Source: Isoetes taiwanensis
Taxonomy: Eukaryota; Streptophyta; Lycopodiopsida; Isoetales; Isoetaceae
Reading direction: 5' to 3'
Length of the DNA stretch: 64,000 bases
NCBI GenBank assembly: GCA_021234155.1
Contig: JAJEKV010000142.1
Location: 722,001 to 786,000 of the forward strand
Below, piece after piece: positions 43,430-57,008 of this stretch (positions are counted from its first letter, which is position 1; the number at the start of each line of letters is the position of its first letter). Made by a program: the position numbers and the translations under genes. A model generated the notes under the pieces. It was not told where the DNA came from and did not search any database. It saw only the letters and a program-made list of their open reading frames with translations.

Positions 43430-46400
43430 TTGTACTATTAATGGGTCTATTAACTATGGTTTATGAACATCTTGGAGTAAAATCCAAGTTATGAATCAAG
43501 TTGGGCAGCCAAGAATTGAGGTGGAAGTCATCGATAAATAACAAAATCTGTTTGTTCAAGTCGAATTCAAGTATCATAATCCAATGATTTATTGTCATCA
43601 CATCCTCTCGCACGAATGGTAGTGTGCAATTAAAGCTAAATTCCTTTACTAATAGCCATTCAATGAAGCTTGGGCACAGACAAATAAGAAAGTCAAAATT
43701 ATTCATCACGAAGTCGAACTAAATAAAACAATCTAAAGCATTTGCGGGATCCCATGTGAAAGTTCTCCAACATAGAAAGTTTCATAATTTTGTCAAATGA
43801 TAAAATTTTAAAATGAAATTATATTACTACTTGCAAAACAATGTCCAACATTGGAAACAGTGTGCCTTTGTCTCAGATAAGTCGAATTCAATGTCTCCTC
43901 TAACAAAGAACATAAGCGTATTTGTGTACTTCTTCTGGAATATTGAATAACAATTTGTCGTCCTTCAAAAAAAAAAAAAAAAAGAACATAAGCGTATTTG
44001 TTGAGCAAATTACAGGAAATGCATCCACGCACACTTGCAACCTACCCAAATTGTGAATGCTAAGTTATTTGAGGGCTGTTATATTCCCAATCATCTCGAT
44101 CGGAAGCCAATCTCTTAGATTGAAAACTAAGGATCCCCAACAAGTGTACAGTGTGCAGAATAATGTTTGAGATATGCAGGATATGTAGTTTCTTATGCAG
44201 TGCAAAACGCTCGACAATTGGAGTTCACACACTATAATAATTTTATAAAGGGATTTCATCATGCTTTATTTCAACCCGCAAACCATTCACATCAATTGTC
44301 AAATTAAGCTGCCATATCAGAGCATTGATCTTGAGAGGTCTAGAATTGATTTAACAGCTCTTAATCTATTAAGTTTGAAACAAACAAAATATTCTCTCAA
44401 CCAACATCCAACTAACTATTGCCAAAGAAATTCATGAGAGACCAAGACAAAAACATTGTCACACGTCACACAAATGAAACAAACGCATTTAGTTGCAAGG
44501 ACACCTACAAAACTAGAAGGGCACAGTGCTATATGCCCCATCACATGAATTGACGGCAAAAAAGCCCCTTACTCATGCCACATAATATAGCTTACATTTC
44601 TTACACCTTATATTTCAAACACCTTATATTTCAACCTGGGCCGTTGAAATTTTCACATCCAGCTTCTAAGATAATATTCTACAAGTCCACCTCCTAATGG
44701 TTCGTGTTTTTGGCACCCTAAAAAGAAAAGGGTTTAACGTACGTGTGCCCGTGCCGATGACATTGCAATCATGATGAGCAAAGCACAAGTAATAAAAGAG
44801 ACATATGGAGAGAACACAAGTAATAAAAGAGACGCATGGAGAGAATACGCTCAAATTGCCTAACCATTGCATCACCAATGGAGAACTGGACTTCTAAGGT
44901 TCAACTTTTTAATGGAGAGAGTGCGTCAAGTTCAATCTTATACCTATACCAATGGACTGTTATTGCTATTATAGTACATGGACCTTTTCGGTTAATGCCC
45001 AACAAAAACCATTCACCCAAATATGCAGCCCAATATGCATTTACCATGCTTAAAGGTAGGAGACGTTGTGGCAACTGCAGCAGCATAAGATTTTTGAACT
45101 TTTGCACGATCTGCGGTATAAGATTTTTGAACTTTTGCACGATCAGACATGCTTAAGACAGGTTCTCGAAATTGTTGATACGTGTGCTTGAGCACAAGTC
45201 ATGAAAATTGGTTCCTTCCCTCTCAAACCAGTAGCATCATATTACACAAGCAAACAACCCACAAAAAGAAAGAAGAAAATATTATCGTGCTCTTTTGCTT
45301 ATGCATTTCGTTATACAGGGAATATGACAATAGTGTACCTCTTTCCTGAGCATAAATTTGAGCTAATTAGATCTCAATATGTTTCACAAAGCCCAATCAT
45401 CCTATCTAATTAACAAAGAACACTCGTAATGGAGCATATGTAAAAGGCATCGCACCATGTATCGTGCCGCAAAGCCGGATGCAAATGATGAAGTTGAACC
45501 GTAACATGCCTTGATAACATGGATCTCCCACACGAGAAAAGTAAAAGCGTAAGTTCACAAAGTGCATACATCGCAACAAACTCTACTGAGACCCTAAATA
45601 ATCCCGTAAACACATTCTCAAACTCTACAACATTAAAGAAAAGCATGCCCGATGTTTAAATAACCGAGGAAGTTGAAATGGATTCAAACCTTCTCAAGGA
45701 GGAGGAGAAGGGGGCAAACTGTCAGAAAGCATAAACATTAGGCATGAAGTGCTTATCTCATTAGGAAAGAAATAGCAAAAATTGCTAATATTGACTGGAT
45801 AATGAACATATGAAACATAATAAGTTCCATAAAGTGTAGTATTAATATAGACTTGATGGGTCCTGAGTCTCGACTATAACCAATGCTTTGTTGTGTTGTG
45901 AAATGCTTAACCAAGTGACATTAAGTTCACCTTCACCTCAATTTTTTCCAAACCATCACCGATTGGATTACTCCCTACTATGCAAACATGATTCGAGGCA
46001 GGGAATGTTCCAGTACAAAGTTCTTGACTAAGTCGAATTAACTTGAAAAGAACATAAGGTGCACATTGGAACCCCACTGAATTGGAATAACACAACCACA
46101 ATCATGTCTATTGCATGAGGAAATAGCCACGACAAAACACTCAATGACGATAGTAGAGAATTGAGTTATCCGCAAAAGATCCTCTAGAGGTAATTATGCA
46201 AAAAAAGTACATACATTGTCAAGTAGTTGCCCAAGACATTCGGTTTTTAACTTGCATAGAATAATGCAATGTGCATGCCAAGAAAAGAAGGAAAATAGAA
46301 AGATATATACCTTTTTTGTACCTTGGTCATATGCTAGTTCTTTGCACATGATCAATGTACCCAACTCGCCTTCCTCTCCATGTTTAGATATGTAACGTGG

Positions 46401-47790
46401 AATCCTTCATCTCCTACTTCTACCCTCCGAGGTAGAGTGATCCTAATTCAGCTTTGATTTTATATCGCTACTCCAATTCCACGAGAAAAGTCAACATTGT
46501 CAAGAAAACCACGGGCAACAACAAAAATCTAAATCTAAGTTTACAAGTACACATAAGAAGCCGGTCATATACCAATTTCCAACCGATGATGTAATCTTTT
46601 GTATTAATCCCACCAAAGGACCAGGCTCACGACCCATTTTGCCACCAGCTGCAAAATTGCCTCACCGCCTTATAGACATCATCCGTACCAACAAAGAATC
46701 ACGAATTTTCACATGTGTGGACTGCACGCACAAGTACCCGCTTAAAAAGTGCAATGGAAACCACAACATGCATTTACATGGTGCACGATAATGAGCCGCT
46801 TTATTGATTGCCGACCATGTTCTTCAAAGAGTTTGCACAGCCCCATATCCACAATAATACCTGACTCCCCTGATCCACAATACCGTACAAATATCTAGCA
46901 AGAAACACAAGAACCGGGCCGCGTGGGAAGCGAAAAAGGGCAAAGTAATAGATTGAGCAGATTAAGGCTGTTGCAAGCAAGTTCGGGAGAAAACAATTAT
47001 GAATAAAGGTTGGAATAATGCACAAAGGGCTCCTGTAGAGCTCTAGCTGCAAAGAAGACAGCAGAGCGGATGCATTGCACTGGATCAGTGAAAAAAATCA
47101 ACAAAACGGCAACGTAATTTCGTCCAGAGTTTGCTATGCAGAATACACGCGTTTTTCTGTTGAAACGACAAAGAGATAAACAAAGGTAGAGAAATGGTAA
47201 GCTATTTTCCTGCTGCTGTTGCCAGTCCTACAAAGTAATAAGCTCCAAACGTCCATTCTACAAAAAAGATACTACTTCGAAATATCCATAGCAACTGGAG
47301 CACAAATCGTTTCTATTCAGCATGCCGCTGCAGCCATCCCTGGCCCATATTTCCCACAATAAGCCCTCTGCAAACATGTAACTTCTTCTTTCAATGGCCG
47401 ATAATATGCAAATACATCGATCCATCCAAGAACATATCCTACAGACTCTTAAAGTCCGATTTACATGGCCACCATAGACCGATTTGCTAGGTATGGTAAA
47501 AAGCTCTGTAAATCTGCAAACACACAAGATATATCAGAAGACCATGACCATCATTTATTTGGTGGCAGATAAAGAATGCGATAAGTAAGTAATAGAGATA
47601 AACCTTAGGGCTCTGCATGGCGCTGCTCTAGCAATTCCACCGTAGCTGCACAGAATGGAACGAAACAGGGCAATAAATTGGCAAAACATGAACCAAAACT
47701 GTGGTTCCGAATAGAATAGCTCCGGTGGACCTGGAGGCGGCAGATATCTAGCGAAATGAATCAATGGTACACAAAAATTGAATTTTCCCG
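43430..47790. other. No gene supported; retroposon tail at 43965
   Basis: About 4.3 kb with only short ORFs. A minus-strand stretch near 44070-44110 reads DWLPIEMIGNITALK, faintly like a leucine-rich repeat, but there is no repeat array to support it. CCTTC(A)17 at 43964-43984 looks like a plus-strand retroposon end; AAGAACATAAGCGTATTTG occurs on both sides of the A run (about 43908 and 43983) and is probably its target duplication. Otherwise nothing recognisable. Confidence 0.45.
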
Positions 47791-48410
47791 AAACATTCTT
47801 TTATTTTTATTTTTTTTTCGCTCAGGCCACGTCACAAGAAAGCATTAATTTTACTACAGCCATTAATTTTTGCCATCTCATATTTATATAGCATTTAATA
47901 TGTAGCCCATGTATCTAGCCCATGTGGCCCCAGCTTGAGCCATAAGGCGTAGCCAAATTATTACCATCGTATCTGGCACTTTCAATAGCATTTAATTTCA
48001 TTTTTATTTCAATTACTTTTTACCAACGGCTCAGATAAAGTTTTAAGATCTAATGGCTTGGATTTAATATTATTGGCTTTTTAATCGATGGCCAAGATTT
48101 GATTTCCAAATCCGACGGCCCAGATTAAAAGCCCCAAATAAGGGGGCTGCTAGGGATGGATTGACGTGGCTTTATCTGGGCCGTCGATTTTAAAGGACGG
48201 TCAAGACCATGACACCACACTGTTATAAAAGGGGTGCTTGGGGTGATTGAGGTGGCTGCGTCAGAGCCGTCGGATCTCAGATTTGGAGGGCCAAGATGGT
48301 GACACCTCGGCGTCTATGTATAAGGGGGCAGCTTATATAATTGTATATATATAACAGATATATCTCTTATATATATCTCTTATATATATATATACAATTA
48401 TTTGATGGGT
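47791..48410. other. Flank of the AATCT repeat cluster
   Basis: Loosely repeated phrases such as GATGGCCAAGAT, CCGACGGCCCAGATT and GGGCCGTCGATTTT, then TA-rich sequence (48345-48400). These resemble the diverged GCCGTAGGATC phrases on the other side of the cluster at 55370-55760. No coding region. Confidence 0.45.
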
Positions 48411-50086
48411 CCTATGGGGGTTGAATGTGGGTAGAGATTAATCCTATCCAGTCTAATTTTTGAGGTGGCACTTAAATGGCCCTTGGATTTGATGGGGGCA
48501 TGCATGGGCCATGCATGGGCCATGCACCCCATCCATGAACCGCTGATCTTGCGTGTGAAATCTTGGCCCTTGATTTTTTAAAGGGAAGATGCAAGGAAGG
48601 TCCCTTAAAAGGTGCTTTTTGGTGCAATCAATCTTAACAGATTGGATCAAAAGGGGAGGAAAAATCCTAACCATTAAATTTTTTTATTAAATTGCAATTT
48701 CTTTATTAAAAGAGGTGAGGTGGCACCCTTATTTAATAAAAAGGTAATGAGGTGGCACCAACATTAATAGATGGACTTTCTAGGAAGCTTCTTTTTTATA
48801 ATCACTTCAAAGGCCATAACTGCAGAGAGGGTGGGATGAAGGTGAGACCCACACCATTGGATTCCTCTCACGAGAACTTCCCAATGAGTGGTGCTTTGGC
48901 ATCGTTCCCTCAGTTGGAGCTAATGTGATCGAATACTAAGTTTCTTTTTAGAAACTTAGAATTTTACTAATCTATCTTGAATTTAAAAGAATCTAGGGGA
49001 ATCTCCATAGGATTTTAGGGAATTTAAAGGAAGCTCAAGAGAATCTTTGGGAATCTATGAGAATCAAGAAGGGAATCTTTGAGATTCTATAGGAATCTTT
49101 ATAAAACCTTTGAGAATGTAGAAGAATCTTCATAGAATCTAAGGGAATCTAGGAGAATCTACATAGAAATATGGGAAATCTAGAGGAATCTTGAGATGAT
49201 CTTTTTGGAGGCTAGAGGAACCCCAACAAAATTAGGGAATTTATGGGAATCTCAAGAGAAATCATAGAGAATCTAGTAGGATCAAAGTGCATCTTCATAA
49301 AATCTTTGAGAATCCTTGAAAATCTATAGAATCTAAGGGGAATCTATATAGAATCTAACAAAATTTAGGAGAATCCACATAGAATTTTGGAGACTCTAGA
49401 GGTTTCTTGTGATAAGTTCGAAAATCTAGAGGGATCTTTATAGAATCTTAAGAATCTAGGGGAAGCTTTGTGGAATCTTAAGGAATCTTTCATTAATAAG
49501 TGTGTTTAGTAGGGGAATCTCGATAGAATCTAAGAGAATCTATATAGAATCTTGGAAAATGGGATAATCTTTGAGAATCTAGTTGAATCTTAAGAGAATC
49601 TTAAGTAACTTATGGGATTAAGAGTATTTAAGGGAATCTTCCTTAAATCTTTGAGAATCTAGGATACTTTTTCCTAATCTTCAAGAATCTAAGTGAATCT
49701 TTATAGAATCTTCATTGAATGGCTCGAGAATCTAGCGAGAATCTAAAGCGTTAAAATCTTTGAGAATCTAGGGAATCTTGATGGAATTTTCAAGATTCTA
49801 GGGGAATCTCTATAGAATCTAACAAAATCTAGGAGAATCTACATAGAATTCTAAAGAATTTAGAGGATCCTTGTGATAACGTTTGAAATCGCGAGGAATC
49901 TTTGTAGAATCCTAAGAATCTAAGGGAATCTTAGGGAATCGTTTACACTAAGTGTGTTTTTCTAGGGGAATCTTGATAGAACCTAAAGGAATCTAAGAGA
50001 ATTTATATAGAATCTTAAGAAATGTAGAGAAAATTTGGGATAATCTTTGAGAATCTAGGGGAATCTTAAGAGAATCTTAAGTTTGG
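48411..50086 (+). repeat. AATCT-rich repeat unit 1
   Basis: Each unit has a ~530-bp conserved head (GAGGTGGCACTTAAATGGCC.. through CGATGGATGGGG-type inverted GGGCCATGCATGGGCC phrases and TTGGTGCAATCAATCTTAAC) and a long body of degenerate 12-16-bp repeats built on AGAATCTAGGGGAATCT. Here the head is about 48411-48945 and the body about 48950-50086. No ORF is credible. Confidence 0.85.
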
Positions 50087-51784
50087 ATGGCTCAAAATTT
50101 GTGTACTCCCTTATAGTACACTCACTTGTATATATATACAATTATTTTATGGGTCCTATGGGGGGGTGAGTGTGGGTAGAGATTAATCCGATCCGTCTAA
50201 TTTTTGAGGTGGCGCTTAAATGGCCCTTGGATTTGATGGGGGGCATGCATGGGCCATGCATGGGGCATGCACCCCATCCATGGACCGTCGATCGGGCACG
50301 TGTGAAATCTTGGCCCTTGATTTTTTAAAGGGAAGGTGCAAGGAAGGTGTCTTAAAAGGTGCTTTTTGGTGCAGTCAATCTTAACCGTTGGATCAAATGG
50401 GGGAGGAGAAATCCCAACCATTAACTTTTTTATTAAATTGCAATTTCTTTATTAAAAGAGGTGAGGTGGCACCCTTATTTAATAAAAAGGTAATGAGGTG
50501 GCACCAACATTAATGGGTGGACTTTCTAGGAAGTTTCTTTTTTATAATCAGCTTCAAAGGCCGATAACTTTGCGAGGGGGTCGGGATGAAGGTGGGGCCC
50601 ACACTATTGGATTCCTCGTCCGAGAACTTTCCAATGAGTGGTACTTTGGCATCGTTAAAGTCCTTGAGTTGGAGCTAATGTGATCGAATACTAAGTTTCT
50701 TTTTGGAAACTTAGAATTTTACAGAATCTATGGGAATTTAAGAGACTCTAGGGGAATCTCCATAGGATTTTGGAGAATTTAAATGAACCTCAAGAGAATC
50801 TTTGGGAATCTATGATGGGAGAATCTACATAGAAACATGGGGAATCTAGATGATTTTTGAGATGATCTTTAGGAGGCTAGGGGAACCCCAACAAAATTAG
50901 GGAATTTATGGGAATCTCAAGGAAATCATAGAGAATCTAGTAGAATCGAGTGCATCTTCATAAAATCTTTGAGAATCCGCGGTAAATCAGAGAATCTAAG
51001 GGAATCTACATAGAATCTAAGGGAATCTACGTGAGAATCTAAGAAAATTTAGGAGAATCCACATAGAATTTTGGAGACTCTAGAGGTTTCTTGTGATAAG
51101 TTCAAAAAATTTAGAGGAATCTTTATAGAATCTTAAGAATTTAGGGGAAGCTTTGTGGAATCTTAGGGAATCTTTCATTATTAAGTGTGTTTAGTAGGGG
51201 AATCTTGATAGAATCTAAGGGAATCCAACAGAATCTATATAGAATCTTGGAAAATTTGGGATAATCTTTGAGAATCTAGGAGAATCTTAAGAGAACCTTA
51301 AGTAATCTATGGGATTAAGAGTATTTAAGGAATCTTCCTTAAATCTTTGAGAATCTAAGATACTTTTTCCGAATCTTCAAGAATCTAGCCGAATCTTTAT
51401 AGAATCTTCATTGAATGGCTCGAGAATCTAGCGAGAATCTAAGTGCATCTTCATAAAATCTTCGAGAATCTAGGGGAATCTTGATGGAATCTTCAAGAAT
51501 CTAGGGAATCTCTATAGAATCTACATAGAATTACGGAAAATTTAGAGGATCCTTGTGATAACGTTTGAGATCTTGAGGAATCTTTGTAGAATCCTAAGAA
51601 TCTAAGGGAATCTTTTACACTAAGTGTATTTTCTAGGGGAATCTTGATAGAGCCTAAAGGAATCTAAGAGAATCTATATAGAATCTTGAGAAATCTAGAG
51701 AAAATCTTTGAGAATCTAGGGGAATCTTAAGAGAATCTTAAGTTTGGACTCAGAATTTGTGTACTCCCTTATAGTACACTCACT

Positions 51785-51786
<2 letters not shown>
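50087..51786 (+). repeat. AATCT-rich repeat unit 2, head-to-tail with unit 1
   Basis: A boundary phrase (GGCTCAAAATTTGTGTACTC, CCTTATAGTACACTCACTTG, TATA) precedes the head at about 50148-50690, followed by the AATCT body at 50700-51740. The head is about 90% like unit 1 by eye. The unit ends at the same boundary phrase, which runs into the (TA)44 tract. Confidence 0.85.

Positions 51787-51874
<88 letters not shown>
51787..51874. repeat. (TA)44 tract at the centre of the inverted repeat
   Basis: A perfect TA microsatellite. ACACTCACTTG lies on the left and CAAGTGATTGTACT on the right, so the tract is the symmetry centre between units 2 and 3. Confidence 0.95.
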
Positions 51875-51876
<2 letters not shown>

Positions 51877-53330
51877 AGTGATTGTACTATGAGGGAGTGT
51901 ACTGAGGGAGTGTACAAATTTTGAGCCATCCAATGAAGATTTTATAAAGATTCTCTTAGATTCTTCAAGGCTTAGAAAAACATTCCCAAGATTCTCGAAG
52001 ATTCCATGAAGATTCCCTTAGATTCCTCTATATTCTCTTGAGATTCTCATAGATTCTTTAAGATTCTCTTGAGTTTCCCCTAGATTCTCAAAGAGTAACC
52101 CAAATTTTCTCTAGATTCTCCAAGATTCTATGTAGATTCTCCTAAATTCCCATAGATTCTATGAAGATTCCCCTGCAAAACACATCCAACGTGAAAGATT
52201 CCCCAAGATTCTACAACTATTCTTCTAGATTCTTAATATTCTACAAAGATTATTCCTCTAGATTCTCTAAGATTATATATAAATTTTATGTAGATTCCCC
52301 TAGATTCCTTTAGATGTTATGTATATTCCCCTAGATTCCATTAGATCTAAGTACATTCCCCTAAATTCTCCAAGATTCCATTAAAGATCACGTAGATTCT
52401 AAAAGACTTTACGAAGATGTGCTTAGATTCTGCTAGATTTTCTAAGATTCTCTTAAGATTCCCATAGATTCCCTAATTTTGTTGAGATTCCTCTAGATTC
52501 CCCAAGTTTCTATGTAGATTCTCCTAGATCCCCTTAGATTCTATGAAGATTCCCTTAGATTCTTCAAGATTTTATGAAGATTCCCCTAGATTCTCAAAGG
52601 TTTTATAGAGATTTGCTTAGATTCTTAAAGATTCTCTTGTGATTCCCATAGATTCCTCAAGATTCTATTGAGATTCCTTTACAGTCTTTAAGATCCTATG
52701 AAAATTCCCCTAGATTCTCTTAAATTCCCATAGATTCCATAAAATTCCAAGATTCCAAGAAGATTCTTAGTATTCGATCATATTCGCTTCAACTACGACG
52801 AACGATATCAAAGCACTACTCATTAGAAAGCTCTCGATGAGACGAATCCAATGGCATAGGCCCCACCTTCATCCGACCCTTTTGCTGCAAGTTACGGGCC
52901 TTTGAAGATAATTACAAAAAAGAATCTTCCTCGAAATTCCTTTCATAAATGTTGGTGCCACCTCATTACTTGTTTATTAAATGGGGATGCCACCTCAACT
53001 CCTTTAATAAATAAACTGCAACTTAATAAAAAATCTTAGTGGCCAGGATTTCTCCTCCCTCCTTTGATCCAAGGGCCGAGATTGGCCACACCAAAAAGCA
53101 CTTTTAGGGACCTTCCTTGCACCTTCCATAAAAAAACCAAGGGCTACGATTTTACCTTCCCCCCTTGATCCGACGGTCTAGAGGCATGGTGCATGCCCCA
53201 TGCATGACCCCATGTAGATCCTAAGGCCGTAGCTGTGCCACCTCATTGGCCCCCAAATAGACGGCCTAGATTGATTTGAATATGTAAACAATCCATGGGT
53301 ACATCGTTTCCCATGGACACATAGAATAAT
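51875..53330 (-). repeat. AATCT-rich repeat unit 3 (inverted)
   Basis: Reverse-complement copy of units 1 and 2. The body (AGATTCCCCTAGATTCT pattern) is at 51930-52770 and the head at about 52771-53290, in mirror order. Confidence 0.85.
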
Positions 53331-54475
53331 TATATATATATTATGATAAGATTCCTCTAGATTCTTGAAGATTCTATAAAGATTCCCTTGGATCCCCTTA
53401 AATTCTCAAAGATTCTCTCGTGATTCCTATAGATTCCCCTAGATTCTATAAAGATCTCCCTCGATTTCCCAAGATTATATCAAGATTCTTAAAGATTTTA
53501 TGAACATTCTCTTACTTCCCCAAGATTCTCTAGATTCCCCAAGATTCTATGTATTTATGAAGATTCTTCTAGATTCCCTTAGCATTCCCTTAGATTCCTT
53601 AAGATTCCTAGATACTCAAAGATTTTAGGAAGATTCCCTTTGATTCCCAAAGATTCTCTTGAGATTCCCATTGATTCCCAAAGATTCTCTTGAGATTCCC
53701 ATAGATTCTCTTGAGATGTGTTTAGATTCTCTAAGATTCCATGAAGATTCCCCGAGATTCTCCATATATTTATGAAGATTCCTTTAGATTCCCCGAGATT
53801 CCAGTGGATTCCCTTTAGATTCTCTAAGATTCTCTTGAAATTCCTCTAGATTCTTTAAGATCTCTGAAGATTCCCAAGATTCCTATAAATTACCATGAAT
53901 TTCATAAAATTCTAAGATTCCAAGGAGATGTTGGGTGTAGCAGCGACAAAATAGTGCCAAAGCACCACTCATTGGAAAGCTCTCGACGAGAGGAATCCAA
54001 CGGCGTGGGTCCCACCTTCATTCGACCCGTCTACTGCAAGCTACGTGCCTTTGAAGACGATTAAACAAAAGGAAGCTTCCTAGAAAGTCTATTCATAAAT
54101 GTCTTGCCACCTCATTACCTTTTTATTAATGAGGGTGCCACCTCACCACCTTTAAAAAAAAAATCAATTTAATATAAAAAAGTTAATGGCTAGGATTTAT
54201 GCTCACCTTTTGATCTAACGGCTAAGATCTGCTACACCAAATGTACTTTAAGGAACCTTCCTTGCACCTTCCTTACAAAAAATCAAGGGCTAGGATTTAT
54301 CCTCCCCTTTTGATCCAATGGTCCAGGGATGTGGTGCATGCCCCCATCCATGACCCATGCATGCCTCCATGTATGCCCATAAGGAATGGATGGCCCTGAT
54401 GTTGCCACCTCACTGGCCCCACCTTAAACGAACGGCATCAGGGCATGTATGAATCAAACACATTATATACCAAAG
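53331..54475 (-). repeat. AATCT-rich repeat unit 4 (inverted)
   Basis: A second inverted copy with a shorter body (53341-53930) and head at 53933-54470. Remnants of body-type sequence reappear, more diverged, at about 54590-55200. Confidence 0.8.
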
Positions 54476-55260
54476 TTTCATGATATACCTTTATATATAT
54501 AACTGATATATACAAGAAATTTAATGCGTCCTACGGCACATTGTTCCAGTTTTAGCATGTTCTTACGGTGCAAGGCCCTGTCGTGCTCTAGATAACCAAC
54601 GATTCTACTGAGATTCTCTTGTGATTCCTCTATATTCTTCAACATTCTATGTACTATATTTAGCATTCATGAAGATTCCCCTAGATTCTCTTAGAATTTT
54701 CTATTTTGATTGAGGTGCTTACCCATGATCATTTAGAACCTTCCAAAATAATCTATTTTGGATATGTGCAAAATTTCTAAAACACTTTTTAGTTTTAGAA
54801 TGAGACGCTTGCCCTGAGCATCTAGAACTTTTTTTTTTCAACATTTATATTGTACACCTTTATTATGAAACATTTTAGAACATTCTATTGTGGCTCTTTG
54901 CAAAATCTTAAAAAAAACTCTAAGATTTCATCAAGATTTTCTTAGATTCCCTTAGATATTATGAAGATCACCTTAGATTCAACTAGATTTTAAGCGATTC
55001 CGTCAGACTTGTAAATATTTTCCTACATTCTCTTAGAATTTATGAGATTTCCTTATATTCCCTTTAATTCTCCTCGATTCCCTTATATTCTAGAAATTTT
55101 TAGAACTTTCTGGAACATTCTGAAACTTTCAAAACATCCTAGAACTTTCTGGAAGTATTTCCTTATATTTCCGAAGATTCCCATTGTTGAACTATCTAGT
55201 CTATTTTATCTTAATTAGAACATTCCCCTTAAGTATGAAACATAGACTATTCATAGAACT
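54476..55260. repeat. Diverged AATCT-type remnant
   Basis: Scattered AGATTC(C/T)CCTAGATTC motifs mixed with CTTTTTAGAACATTCT-like phrases. No coding region and no clear unit boundary. Confidence 0.5.
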
Positions 55261-55261
55261 A

Positions 55262-55335
55262 ATGCTTGGTCTAGTGGTTAGAGTGGGTGGTTTAGGGGGT
55301 TGAGGGCTAGGGTTTGACTCCCTCCAATAACATAA
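55262..55335 (+). mobile_element. tRNA-derived SINE-like sequence (plus)
   Basis: Contains a polymerase III A box (TGGTCTAGTGGTTAGAG, 55268-55284) and a B box (GGTTTGACTCC, 55311-55321) at tRNA-like spacing. The intervening sequence does not fold into a proper tRNA, so this is a SINE head or tRNA relic rather than a functional tRNA gene. Confidence 0.6.
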
Positions 55336-55369
55336 AAATTTTTAAAAGCCTTTCCTTAAGGGACGAGCA

Positions 55370-55770
55370 TTCAATATGAGCCTTAAGATCTTAGACTCGA
55401 TCAACGATCAAGATCTCACCATATAAAAGCAATATGAGCCGTAGGATCTATTACATATAATTCCCAAAGCCATCTGGACCGTAGGATATGTGTCAAGCCA
55501 CCTGAGCCGTAGGATCTCGGATCGACGATCAGGATCAAGAGCAACCTAGGCCGTTAGATCGATTACATATAATTCCCAAGCCATGTGCACCGTAGGATGT
55601 GTCCAAAACCAATGTGAGCCGTAGGATGATGGACCAAACGATCGGGGATCGAATCAATGCGGACCGTGGGATCGCACACATATAGTCTATACACAAACTC
55701 CCAAGCCATCACGGGCCGCATCGATCGTCCCAAAGCCACGCGGAGCAGTAGGATCTCATCAACAGTCAGG
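55370..55770. repeat. Diverged GCCGTAGGATC repeats
   Basis: The phrase GAGCCGTAGGATC or a close variant occurs about nine times at 35-60-bp intervals, together with CAACGATCAAGATC and ACATATAATTCCCAA. It looks like an old tandem array. Confidence 0.6.
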
Positions 55771-56980
55771 ATTCAAGAAGACAAACATAAGAACATATAT
55801 ATGTTAGATTAGATATGCAGTCCAGAGATAAAGTATATATCGTGTAAAATCTTTTGGGGTCTTTCTTGCTCGCCAAAGGGTTTGGCAACTGAAAACTACT
55901 AAAGTAACACACATAAGGGATAATTTTACACAATGTTCTTAGTTTTTTAGTCTAAAAAGTTCTAAAACGGTTCTAAATTTTTACGAGCTTGTAATGCAAT
56001 GTTAGAGCATAAAGTAGTCGAATCATATTGTTATTTCTACTTTTTTCTCTACATACATCACGAACTTCATCCAGAACGACTAAAAACTTGCTACTAAAGG
56101 CAAAGAACTCCAAAATATTATGGTGACACGGTGTTTTGACTAGAAGGAAACCACATGGTTTATCGAGTAGCAACCCCTCGAAGTTTACCTATTTATTTAC
56201 AAAATATATAGGAAAGGGTAAAGGCGGATGAATACTTCCTTTGCCAGAGAAATGCATGGTGCCCATTGCTACGGATGATGTAATTGTGATGAATATGCTC
56301 AACATTGCTAAGGAGGTTGACTATCTTTTGAGCATCACCATGTTGTAGATTGGTATGTGCATTCGAAATACATCTCAGGAGAATAAAAAGGAGGGCATGT
56401 AATCACATGGCTTCATTACTTCAACTTTGTATCCTCGGTATAAATTTATCTTTGCATCATCAACTAAAACTTCACTTAACTACAAGACATCGTGGATGTA
56501 TTGGTATTTGTAATACTATGTGATGCAAAAACAATGGTTTGTCATTCAAGAAGTTTGTTCAAGCTGCCTCCCAATGTGTTTTTAGGGTCCATTAGGATGT
56601 TCAGCCAAAATGGTTGTGAAATAACAAATTTCACGTCTTCTAAAAAATGACTAATATAAAAACTTTCGGGGACAAGGTACAAAAGCATCTAATTTCTTCA
56701 TACAATTTGCCCCATAGTCAATCTTTGAATTTCATTGTAGTTCTTTCCCCTCTACAATGGGATTTTTTTTTATTGTGTTTTTTCCTTAATATGAAGTCTT
56801 CTTAAAATGTCTGTTTTCCAAAGCGGTTTTATAAATCTTTGGACTAAAGGTAATAAAAGGGCCCTTTTTTAGGGATTTTAGAATTTTATAAATTTTGAAA
56901 GGAATCTTCCAAAGCGCACTTCTTAAATAAGTGCGTTTCATTTTAAACCTTGTTTGAGGAAGTTCTCACGGTAGTGGCCT
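55771..56980. other. No gene supported
   Basis: Short ORFs only. A minus-strand ORF at 55973-56173 (LLDKPCGFLLVKTPCHHN start) is hydrophobic and unassigned. No repeat structure seen. Confidence 0.4.
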
Positions 56981-57008
56981 CTTTTGTGTCTCTTGCGAGT
57001 CCCTTTCG

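Noticed and set aside
44065-44262. Leucine-rich repeat protein fragment on the minus strand
   Set aside because: Only one LRR-like phrase is present, with no second repeat or neighbouring domain.
55262-55335. Functional tRNA gene
   Set aside because: A and B boxes are present but acceptor and anticodon stems do not pair, so a SINE or relic is more likely.
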